Assembly (NCBI RefSeq): GCF_003054445.1
Contig: NC_042510.1
Location: forward strand, 310,001-374,000
Direction: 5' to 3'
From: Pichia kudriavzevii
Lineage: Eukaryota > Ascomycota > Pichiomycetes > Pichiales > Pichiaceae
Length of the DNA stretch: 64,000 nucleotides
Position 1 is the stretch's first letter. The number at the start of each line of letters is the position of its first letter. The notes under the pieces are model-generated. The model did no database searches. It was not told where the DNA came from and worked only from the letters and a program-made list of their open reading frames with translations. Positions 47,460 to 56,135 of the stretch are shown in pieces. Position numbers and translations under genes: made by a program.

Positions 47460-49877
47460 ATGTCTTCAATGTCAGAGGAACAACTTTGTCAGCTCTTCTC
47501 CCAAGTGGGGTTTGAAGACAAGAAAATCAAGGAAATAATCAAGAACAACAAGGTTTCCACATCGCTAGCACTAGTTATTCAAGCTTCAGATGCGTTGGAT
47601 TCTGCACCTCTAGACAAATCAGAGACGGCACTATTGCACCATTTAGCAACACTCTTAAAAGGTAAAGAAGTTGAAGGTATTGACCATGTATCCAAGGGAA
47701 TTCATTCTAAGAAACTAACCTCCAACTTACAAGTCAGCGAAGCTTTGAAGTATGTTGAATCACATCCTAATAACTTCAACAATGAAGAGTTTGAGAAAGC
47801 TTCTGGTGTTGGAATTCAGGTAACTGAGGATGAAGTTAAAAAGATTATAACTGACTATTTGAACACTATCAAGGATGAAATTGAGAACAATAGATACAAA
47901 ATGGTTCCTGCGCTACTTGCCAATGTTAGACAGCTACCTCAATTAAAGTGGGCATCACCAGCATTATTCAAACCGATTATTGATGCGCAGATTTTAGCAA
48001 TGATTGGGCCAAAGGACGAAAGAGACGTTGTTAAAAAGGAAAAGAAGAAGAAGCCTGTAAAAGATTCGAGAGTGGATGACAAGAAGAAGAACGTTGTTGA
48101 GAAAGCAAGAAATATGTTTACCGAAGGTTTCTTGGGTGACTTACACAAACCTGGAGAAGAGCCGCAGAAGTGGGATGATACCATTCAAGCACATCGTGAG
48201 TTTATCAAAGGTAAAGTATACACCAGATTCCCGCCCGAGCCAAATGGATTTTTACATATCGGACACTCAAAGGCAATTATGGTCAACTTTGGTTATGCCA
48301 AATACCATGATGGCAAATGCTATCTGAGATATGATGACACCAATCCAGAAGCCGAGGAACAAGTTTACTTTGACTCTATTCTCAGATGTGTCAAATGGTT
48401 AGGTTTTGAACCATGGAAGATTACTTATTCATCTGATTACTTTGATCAGTTGTACGAGCTAGCTGAAAAATTAATCAAGTCAGGTTATGCATACGTTGAT
48501 CATTCCACCGCAGAGGAGGTCAAAGCACAGAGAGGTGTGAAGCCAGATGGCACTCCTGGTGGTGAAAGGTTCCCATCTCCTTGGAGAGATAGAAGCGTTG
48601 AGGAGAACCTGACTGAATTCAGAAAAATGAGAGATGGCTTTTATAAGCCAGGTGAGGCCACACTTAGAATGAAGCAAGATATTAATTCTCCATCACCTCA
48701 AATGTGGGACTTGGTCGCCTACAGAGTTTTGAATGCACATCATGCAAGAACAGGTGATAAATGGAAAATCTACCCAACTTATGATTTCACTCACTGTTTG
48801 GTTGATAGTTTTGAAAACATCACACACTCTCTATGTACCACTGAGTTCTATTTAAGTAGAGAAAGTTATGAATGGTTATGTGATGTCTTGCATGTTTATA
48901 GACCCGCACAAAGAGAATATGGTAGGTTGAACATTACCGGTACCATAATGTCTAAGAGAAAGATTGCCAAATTAGTCAACGAAAAGTATGTTAGAGGTTG
49001 GAATGATCCAAGGTTATACACCTTGGAATCCCTAAGAAGAAGAGGTGTCCCACCAGGTGCGATCTTGAGCTTCATCAATACCTTAGGTGTTACTACTTCT
49101 ACTACAAATATTCAAGTGACTAGATTTGATAGTGCAGTTAGACAATTCTTAGACCACACTACTCCAAGATTGATGATGGTTGAGAACCCATTAAAGGTTG
49201 TCTTTGATAATCTACCAGATGATTATGAGGAATTAGTCGATATGCCGTACAAACCAGGCAATGACGCATTTGGTTCTAGAAAGATCCCATTCACCAAGAC
49301 CGTTTACATTGACCACTCTGATTACAGAGACGAGCCAACCAAGGGTTATTTCAGATTGGCACCTGAGCAATCTGTTGGTTTGATGCGTGTCCCATTCAAC
49401 ATTAAGGTAAAGTCTGTTGAACGTGACGCTGAAGGTAAGCCAATTTTAATCCACGCTGAATATTTGAATGATCCATCAACACATAAGAAGCCAAAGGCAT
49501 ACATTCAATGGATTCCTGAATCTGCCAAATATAACTCCCCAGTTAATATATCTGAAGTGCGTATCTACAACCAGTTGTTCAACTCAGAAAATCCATCTGC
49601 TCATCCAGACGGATTCCTTGCTGACATAAACAAGAATTCCGAAGAAGTCGTCAAGGGTGCAATGATTGAACCTGCTATTCTCGAGGTGAAGGCCAAGTCA
49701 CCATTGAACATGCCATTTACAGATGAACAGTTCAATATCAAGGAAGAAGCAGGAAATGAGACTGTCAGATTCCAAGCATTAAGAGTAGGCTATTTCTGCC
49801 TTGATTCCGATTCCACTGACAACAATTTGGTTCTGAACAGAATCGTTACATTAAAGGAAGACTCAGAAAAAGATTGA
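47460..49877 (+). CDS. GLN4: cytosolic glutaminyl-tRNA synthetase
   Basis: Gln4 charges tRNA-Gln. The 805-aa protein (S. cerevisiae 809) begins with the yeast-specific N-terminal tRNA-binding domain (about residues 1-190), then a basic lysine linker (KKEKKKKPVKD). The class-I catalytic core has HIGH in PPEPNGFLHIGHSK, RYDDTNPEAE, and the KMSKS equivalent IMSKRKIAKLV; the C-terminal beta-barrel anticodon-binding domain closes the protein. The ATG at 47460 gives MSSMSEEQL, consistent with the family. Confidence 0.95.
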   Translation: MSSMSEEQLCQLFSQVGFEDKKIKEIIKNNKVSTSLALVIQASDALDSAPLDKSETALLHHLATLLKGKEVEGIDHVSKGIHSKKLTSNLQVSEALKYVESHPNNFNNEEFEKASGVGIQVTEDEVKKIITDYLNTIKDEIENNRYKMVPALLANVRQLPQLKWASPALFKPIIDAQILAMIGPKDERDVVKKEKKKKPVKDSRVDDKKKNVVEKARNMFTEGFLGDLHKPGEEPQKWDDTIQAHREFIKGKVYTRFPPEPNGFLHIGHSKAIMVNFGYAKYHDGKCYLRYDDTNPEAEEQVYFDSILRCVKWLGFEPWKITYSSDYFDQLYELAEKLIKSGYAYVDHSTAEEVKAQRGVKPDGTPGGERFPSPWRDRSVEENLTEFRKMRDGFYKPGEATLRMKQDINSPSPQMWDLVAYRVLNAHHARTGDKWKIYPTYDFTHCLVDSFENITHSLCTTEFYLSRESYEWLCDVLHVYRPAQREYGRLNITGTIMSKRKIAKLVNEKYVRGWNDPRLYTLESLRRRGVPPGAILSFINTLGVTTSTTNIQVTRFDSAVRQFLDHTTPRLMMVENPLKVVFDNLPDDYEELVDMPYKPGNDAFGSRKIPFTKTVYIDHSDYRDEPTKGYFRLAPEQSVGLMRVPFNIKVKSVERDAEGKPILIHAEYLNDPSTHKKPKAYIQWIPESAKYNSPVNISEVRIYNQLFNSENPSAHPDGFLADINKNSEEVVKGAMIEPAILEVKAKSPLNMPFTDEQFNIKEEAGNETVRFQALRVGYFCLDSDSTDNNLVLNRIVTLKEDSEKD

Positions 49878-50197
49878 TTAGCATTGCTTACTAGTTTTCT
49901 CTCCACTGTACATCATTATAAATCTTTCTCCTCTTTTTAAATATTTAGCACGACATAATATAAATTTAATTTCACTTTTAATCCGTTTTAGCTTTTTGGG
50001 TGCTTCTCTTGATCAAGGGAAATATATATTGCTTTAAAGCGAGAAGCTGAAATTTCTCTCATAGAAAAGACCATCTCAACTACGGCGCCTCAAGCTTTAG
50101 AAATTTTTTTTTGTCTTGAATTTTTTTTTTCTCCCATCATGAAGCAAATCTCTTAATTAGCAAGTTTTTCACAGACATCAAGAAGATACATCTCACA
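49878..50197. other. GLN4/DBP9 intergenic region
   Basis: 320 bp with two T-runs (50104-50112 and about 50122-50131) separated by GTCTTGAA, forming an A/T-tract promoter in front of DBP9. No gene seen. Confidence 0.45.
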
Positions 50198-51889
50198 ATG
50201 TCCAACGTTGCAGTCTCAAAAGATTATGTCGATGACTCTGTCACATTTGAGAGCTTTGGTTTAGATCCAAGGTTAATTCAAGCGATAAATAAGCTTGGTT
50301 TTGAGCATCCAACATTAATTCAATCTCAATCCATCAAACTGTCTCTACAGGAAAAGAAGGATATTATAGCAAAAGCTTCTACTGGATCAGGTAAGACAGC
50401 AGCATATTGTATACCTATTGTCCAGAGTATTTTAGTTGATATGGAAGGGAATACCACTACCAGCCAGCGTGAAATCCAAAGTGTAATTTTAGTGCCAACA
50501 AAGGAATTATCAAAGCAAGTTACAGCGTTTTTGAAGGATTTAACTGTTTACTGTGGAAAGTCCATCAAGACTGTTAACCTGAACGACATTGATAATAACC
50601 TATTGCTGGCGTCAGTCTTAAATGAAAAGCCAAATATATTGGTCTCTACGCCATCCAGAATTCTTTCTGTTTTAGAAGAAAATGCCAAAGTGAATTTAAT
50701 GGACCTCATGTACCTCGTCATCGATGAAGTTGATTTGATGTTATCTTACGGATATGATGAGGATTTAGAAAAATTGAGCAACTTTTTAAATTTGAAACAA
50801 CATATGCAAGTTTTCATGATGAGTGCAACGCTAAATGACGACATCAATGGACTAAAGGATAAGTTCTGTAACAAACCAGCTATTCTAAAGCTACAGGATC
50901 TAGATAACCAAAATAAAAGACTACTCCAGTACTATGTGAAGACAAATGAATTTGATAAATTTTTACTCATCTATGTTATTTTGAAGCTACAGTTAATTAA
51001 AGGAAAATTGCTAGTTTTCGTTAATAACTTGGACAGGGGTTATAAGCTAAAACTGTTCTTACAAAACTTTGGTATTAGGTCTTGCATTCTTAACTCAGAA
51101 TTACCTGTCAACTCTAGATTACATATTCTTGAAGAATTTAACAAGAATGTTTACAATTTGCTTATTGCGACTGATGAATCAAACGAGTATGATGAGGACG
51201 AAGAGAATGACGGAAATGAGGGTAAGAAGAAAGCTAAGGAAGCAAAGGACTATGGTGTCACCAGGGGCGTTGATTTCAAGAACGTAGCATGTGTTTTGAA
51301 TTTTGATTTACCAACCTCGTCGAAAGCGTATATTCACAGAGTTGGCAGAACAGCAAGAGGTGGTAAGAGCGGCATGGCTCTATCCTTCGTAGTTTTAAAG
51401 GACCAATGGGGAACACATAAAGCTTCATCATTACCAAGCGCCAAAAGAGACGAACGGGTTATGGCCAGGATTGAAAGAACACAAAAGAAGTTGGGATATG
51501 AAATCACTCCTTACCAGTTTGATAAGAGTCAACTAGACAACTTCAGGTATAGAATGGAAGATTCTTTTAGAGCCGTCACCCAGACAGCCGTACGTGAGGC
51601 AAGGTTAAAGGAAATCAAGATGGAGTTGATGACCAGTGAAAAGTTGAAAAGGCACTTTGAGGAAAATCCACAGGATTTACAGACGTTGAGGCATGATAAG
51701 GCGTTGTCTAAAGTGAGGGCTGATGCGAATTTGAAGAGGGTTCCTGACTATTTGTTGCCACCTGGTGCCAGACAGGATGTTCGGAAGATGGGATTTGTTC
51801 CCTTCACCAAAAACAAAAAACGTGCACAAGGTAAGAGACGCAGTGGCGGTAAGAAAAAGGTCGATGTGTTAAAGAAACACAGGAAATAG
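50198..51889 (+). CDS. DBP9: Dbp9, DEAD-box helicase of 60S ribosome biogenesis
   Basis: A 563-aa DEAD-box protein with the Dbp9-specific motif II DEVD (IDEVDLMLSYGY). Other motifs are Q motif FESFGLDPR, motif I ASTGSGKT, Ia PTKELSKQ, Ib STPSRIL, III SAT, and motifs V/VI RGVDFKNV and HRVGRTARGG. Acidic insert DEDEENDGNEG and basic C-terminus (KRRSGGKKKVDVLKKHRK) are typical of nucleolar members. It acts in pre-rRNA processing with Dbp6 in S. cerevisiae. Confidence 0.92.
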   Translation: MSNVAVSKDYVDDSVTFESFGLDPRLIQAINKLGFEHPTLIQSQSIKLSLQEKKDIIAKASTGSGKTAAYCIPIVQSILVDMEGNTTTSQREIQSVILVPTKELSKQVTAFLKDLTVYCGKSIKTVNLNDIDNNLLLASVLNEKPNILVSTPSRILSVLEENAKVNLMDLMYLVIDEVDLMLSYGYDEDLEKLSNFLNLKQHMQVFMMSATLNDDINGLKDKFCNKPAILKLQDLDNQNKRLLQYYVKTNEFDKFLLIYVILKLQLIKGKLLVFVNNLDRGYKLKLFLQNFGIRSCILNSELPVNSRLHILEEFNKNVYNLLIATDESNEYDEDEENDGNEGKKKAKEAKDYGVTRGVDFKNVACVLNFDLPTSSKAYIHRVGRTARGGKSGMALSFVVLKDQWGTHKASSLPSAKRDERVMARIERTQKKLGYEITPYQFDKSQLDNFRYRMEDSFRAVTQTAVREARLKEIKMELMTSEKLKRHFEENPQDLQTLRHDKALSKVRADANLKRVPDYLLPPGARQDVRKMGFVPFTKNKKRAQGKRRSGGKKKVDVLKKHRK

Positions 51890-52045
51890 CCTGGAAGTTT
51901 ATATACATACCTATGTGTACATTGTATAAATAGAAAAATAGATGAAATCTACCTGAGAAAGGGAATTAAAGTCTCTAGTTTTTGAAAAGTTGAAATTTTA
52001 AAAAGAGAAACAAGAAATACGAAAGGAAAAAAAAAAACATGAACG

Positions 52046-52116
52046 CACGTGACTTGCAGCTTAAAAATTTTATCCTCTCATTACGTTCTGCGAAGGATTA
52101 CGTGTCCAGAACGTAA
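52046..52116. promoter_or_regulatory. cluster of ACGT-core sites upstream of PMT1
   Basis: Within about 70 bp: CACGTG (52046-52051); TTACGTTCTG (52081-52090) and its perfect inverted partner CAGAACGTAA (52107-52116); and between them TACGTGTC (52099-52106), which matches the ACGTG core used by yeast Hac1 and other bZIPs. They lie about 185-255 bp before the PMT1 ATG. Secretory-stress (UPR) control is an inference. Confidence 0.5.
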
Positions 52117-52299
52117 CGCGCCTCCACTACTGGGGAAGTTTGCAATTGAGAGTTATGTGTAGATTGTTTTCATTGCATATAATATTAAAAGGTGAAAATC
52201 ATTCAATTTCTTGTTTGTTCTTTTTTTTCTCTCTCCTTCAGCCAACAAAGCTTTTCGACTAGTGTTTCACATCCAGTCAGTCCATTCTTTCCAAACAAA

Positions 52300-54654
52300 A
52301 TGGCGCCTAAAAAATCAGGAAAGGGCACAAAGCTCCAGTCTGTAGGAGAAGTCGAACCTCAAACAACTGAACTTATTTTAGAGACAGGTGAATTGAGAAG
52401 ATTCCCGAAATCAGAGCTATCTGAGACAGTCGCTATGAACAGAATTGTCAGCTCAACCAAAGAAAGAGTTTTAGTAGCAATATTAGTAGCGTTTGCTTTG
52501 CTTATCAGAGTTTCTAATTTGAATAATCCAAATAGTGTTGTTTTCGACGAAGTTCATTTTGGTGGATTTGCTAAGAAGTACATCAAGGGAGATTTCTTTA
52601 TGGATGTGCATCCACCTTTGGCAAAACTATTATTTGCTGCTGTCGGTGCCCTAGGTGGGTTCAAGGGTGACTTTTCCTTTGAGAAAATCGGTGATGTTTT
52701 CCCACCTAATGTTCCCTACGTTTTGATGAGACAACTCAGTGCTTTCATGGGTGTTGGTACTGTTCTGTTTATGTACTTTACCTTAAGAGCTACTGGTTGT
52801 AATTCACTTGTCTCATTCTTTACTGCCGCATTGTTGATTATCGAAAATGGACTGGTTACTATCTCTAGATACATTTTATTGGATTCCCCTCTTATTTTCT
52901 TTATTGCTGGTACAGCTTACTTTTACACGAGATCTGAACTTGAAAAGCCTTTGTCCTTCAATTGGTTTAAATACCTAGCCATTTGCGGTTCTTTCCTTGG
53001 TTTTGCTTTATCATCCAAGTGGGTTGGTTTATTTACCTTTGCTTGGTTAGGTTTGGCCAACGTTTTACGCCTGTGGTTTGTTATTGGTGATTTGACTGTT
53101 CCTGTGAAAAGTATCGTGAAAAACACCTTGGCAAGAGGAATAATTTTAGTTGGTATTCCAACTATAATTTACCTCATTAGTTTTTATATTCATTTCATTG
53201 TGTTGGACAAGGAAGGTGAAGGTGCTGCCTTCATGAGCTCTGCATTCAGAACTGATTTCAAAGATACGACGGTTCCAAGAGTGACCACAGCAGACGTTGG
53301 TGTGAGCTCAATCATTACCTTGAAGCACTTGAATACTCATGGTGGTTATTTGCACTCTCATGACCATTTATACGAAGGTGGCTCAAACCAACAACAAGTT
53401 ACTCTTTATCCACATTTGGATGAAAATAACAAGTGGGCTATTGAATTGTATAATGAAACCTCTGAGCCATTTGAGTTTATTCCAATTACCGATGGTACTA
53501 AGATTAGACTTAATCATATCGTTACCAATAGAAGATTACACTCGCATGACATCAGACCTGCAGTTTCTGAGATTGAATGGCAGAACGAAGCGTCATGTTA
53601 TGGTTTCGAAGGCTTCGAAGGTGATCCAAACGATGATTTTATTGTTGAAATCGTAAAAGATTTATCTGTTCCAGGTGAAGCTCAAAAGAGATTGAGAGCT
53701 ATCGATACCGTTTTCAGATTGAGACATGCGATGACAGGTTGTTACCTTTGGTCCCATGAAACCAAACTTCCTAAGTGGGGGTTTGAACAACAGGAAGTCA
53801 CCTGTGCCACTCAAGGCATCAAACCTTTGAGTTACTGGTACATTGAAGACAACGTTAATATTTATCTACCACCAGATGCAGAAAAGGTTGGATATAGACC
53901 TCTGTCTTTTTTCCAAAAGTTTATTGAATTGCATAAGAAAATGTGGCACGTTAATAACGGTTTAACTGCTACACATTATTACGAATCTAGACCACTGGAT
54001 TGGTTACTCTTAAACAGAGGTATTTCTTACTGGTCTGCAGCGCCACACCATATTTATCTTTTAGGCAACCCTGTTGTATGGTGGCCAGCATCATTCTTAT
54101 TCCTTGGATTTGCTACCTACTTACTTGTTTTAATTTTCCAATATCAGTTGGGTTATGAAATCAAGGTATCAGACACGACCTTCAACTTCACCTACAATGT
54201 TTTCTCCTTCCTTTTAGGTTGGGGCCTGCATTTGGCACCATTTTTCTTAATGGACAGACAATTGTTTTTACATCATTACTTCCCAGCCCTATACTTTGCC
54301 ATTTTAGCCCTTGGTCATTGTTTCCAATTGTTATATGTTTCCCTCAAAAACAAGAAAGTATTGGTGTATGTTCTCTTTGGTTTAATGTTCAGCGCATCCC
54401 TCTATTCATACTTTGCAAGATTTCCTATTACAAACGGTTCTGACTGGACTGTGGAAAAGTGTGAGCAAAGTAAATGGTTGAAGAGCTGGGATTACGACTG
54501 CTCAAACTTCCCATCTTCCAAAGCTGATACCAACGCACCGGTGAAGGCAGGTCAAGGAAACATTGACTTCAACTCCGCAATGAAACCTGAAGAAGTTGAA
54601 CCAATCGTCGAAAAAGTCGTTGCTAATGAAACTCCTGTAAAGGATGAGCTGTAA
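52300..54654 (+). CDS. PMT1: protein O-mannosyltransferase, PMT1 subfamily
   Basis: A 784-aa ER enzyme that transfers mannose from dolichol-phosphate-mannose to Ser/Thr of secretory proteins. It shows VFDEVHFGGFAKKYIKG (the catalytic Asp-Glu), MDVHPPLAKLL, three MIR repeats in the lumenal loop (residues about 325-510: GGYLHSHDHLY, HSHDIRP, LRHAMTGCYLWSH), and multiple membrane helices including the C-terminal HHYFPALYF segment. The sequence follows S. cerevisiae Pmt1 closely. The first true ATG (52300) gives MAPKKSGKG. Confidence 0.92.
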   Translation: MAPKKSGKGTKLQSVGEVEPQTTELILETGELRRFPKSELSETVAMNRIVSSTKERVLVAILVAFALLIRVSNLNNPNSVVFDEVHFGGFAKKYIKGDFFMDVHPPLAKLLFAAVGALGGFKGDFSFEKIGDVFPPNVPYVLMRQLSAFMGVGTVLFMYFTLRATGCNSLVSFFTAALLIIENGLVTISRYILLDSPLIFFIAGTAYFYTRSELEKPLSFNWFKYLAICGSFLGFALSSKWVGLFTFAWLGLANVLRLWFVIGDLTVPVKSIVKNTLARGIILVGIPTIIYLISFYIHFIVLDKEGEGAAFMSSAFRTDFKDTTVPRVTTADVGVSSIITLKHLNTHGGYLHSHDHLYEGGSNQQQVTLYPHLDENNKWAIELYNETSEPFEFIPITDGTKIRLNHIVTNRRLHSHDIRPAVSEIEWQNEASCYGFEGFEGDPNDDFIVEIVKDLSVPGEAQKRLRAIDTVFRLRHAMTGCYLWSHETKLPKWGFEQQEVTCATQGIKPLSYWYIEDNVNIYLPPDAEKVGYRPLSFFQKFIELHKKMWHVNNGLTATHYYESRPLDWLLLNRGISYWSAAPHHIYLLGNPVVWWPASFLFLGFATYLLVLIFQYQLGYEIKVSDTTFNFTYNVFSFLLGWGLHLAPFFLMDRQLFLHHYFPALYFAILALGHCFQLLYVSLKNKKVLVYVLFGLMFSASLYSYFARFPITNGSDWTVEKCEQSKWLKSWDYDCSNFPSSKADTNAPVKAGQGNIDFNSAMKPEEVEPIVEKVVANETPVKDEL

Positions 54655-54868
54655 ATTAGTTTCGATGTTCTCTATAACGAAAGTCTAAATCCCTTATACA
54701 TTTCCATATTTTTGTAATTAAACTAAAAAAAAATGCATCTGATGAGATTAACAAGGACATGATTTTATATCGGTTACACCTACTGCGCATATGTTCCATA
54801 TTTTTTTTTTGGTTCGATTAGAAAGCGGGGATTAATCAAAGTATAGCCAAATGACCTAAAAGAAATAA

Positions 54869-56077
54869 ATGAATAACATAATAGCTTTCAACATGAATAA
54901 TTCAACAGAGACCTTATTTACGATGAAGAAAGTAGATAGCTTCATCAATGAGTATCTTGCTAATGTTGACAGCGATAAAGCTCTAACGGACATTACTGTT
55001 GTCAAGAGCTTCGTAAAGACGATACTTTCAAACGAAAGAGATCAGGATCAATCTATTGTTTTGATTTTGAAAATTCTAAGAGGGTATACTAGGAATTTTG
55101 ACCTTTCGAAAGCTTCGACAGAGGTTAAAGGGTATCTCATCACCCTGGGTTTGAAAGTATTGGATAATATCAATTATGGAAAAGCACTGTCAACAACCAC
55201 AAACCGTGATTTGTTCATGTTAATGTTAACCCGATATTTTAGCTCTTGCAATGAGTTTCAAGCTTGCAGACTTAAAGAGTCTTTTTTGAGATTCAAAACT
55301 GCATATAATGATTATAAAGTATCAACATTTCAGGTTTTCACGGTGAATCAACTTTTTAAAAATAGAATGTTTTATTCCATTTGCGAAATTGTTGGGCAAT
55401 TCCATGTTGACGAATATGATATGGCTGAAGAGAAATGCCTGAATCTACAATATCCATTATATATGCACCAGGTTTCTCATTCACTAATAATTGATGGATC
55501 ATATGAGCAAGCTTCTAAATTATTGTCTATTATCTTATCCTTGAGTTTTCTTACATTCGAAAGAGTCACGTTTGATTGCATTTCGATTGAATATATGCTT
55601 CTCTCGATGATATTAAACCGCTCAAGTAATTATGACTTCATACCATTGTTAAAGCTGAGAGAGAAGATTCCCACAAAAATAGTAGATGTCTTTCAAAGTT
55701 TTCATTCATATGACTTGGAATCTTTTGTATACAACTACCTTTTGTGCATACACGAGGTTGGCTCCAACTCATCCACATCGCATCTTTTAGATGTCTTCAC
55801 TACCTCTCGTATGATAGAATTGTCGAAGCTACTACTAGATAATAGGTATTTACATTTGTCTACGAAGCTTTCAAAATCAAGATTGAGGACACAAGAGTTA
55901 TACACGAATGACCTTATCAGAACTTTAAACTCCAAAATATCAAGATACAGCATACAATTGCCAAACTACAGCTTCAACCCGATGATCAAAGCTACTGGCG
56001 CAAAATCGATTCAACCCTTGAAATACATTGACGACTTAGCGCATGCTAATAGGGACCTAAAGCATATGAATTCGTGA
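54869..56077 (+). CDS. unrecognised 402-aa helical protein, possibly PCI/CSN3-like
   Basis: No name assigned. The protein appears all-helical. The middle (residues about 195-300) has a layout similar to the helical-bundle-plus-loop of PCI-domain subunits, such as COP9 signalosome CSN3: repeated Leu/Ile helices GSYEQASKLLSIILSLSF and SIEYMLLSMILNRSSNYDFIPLLKLREKI, followed by a winged-helix-like end TNDLIRTLNSKISRYSI. The similarity is of pattern, not of identity, and could be chance. It sits between PMT1 and DRS2. Confidence 0.6.
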   Translation: MNNIIAFNMNNSTETLFTMKKVDSFINEYLANVDSDKALTDITVVKSFVKTILSNERDQDQSIVLILKILRGYTRNFDLSKASTEVKGYLITLGLKVLDNINYGKALSTTTNRDLFMLMLTRYFSSCNEFQACRLKESFLRFKTAYNDYKVSTFQVFTVNQLFKNRMFYSICEIVGQFHVDEYDMAEEKCLNLQYPLYMHQVSHSLIIDGSYEQASKLLSIILSLSFLTFERVTFDCISIEYMLLSMILNRSSNYDFIPLLKLREKIPTKIVDVFQSFHSYDLESFVYNYLLCIHEVGSNSSTSHLLDVFTTSRMIELSKLLLDNRYLHLSTKLSKSRLRTQELYTNDLIRTLNSKISRYSIQLPNYSFNPMIKATGAKSIQPLKYIDDLAHANRDLKHMNS

Positions 56078-56135
56078 ATATTGAACTTAGTAAAAATCGA
56101 ACATTTATACAGATAAAGACGAACTTTAAAACCAC

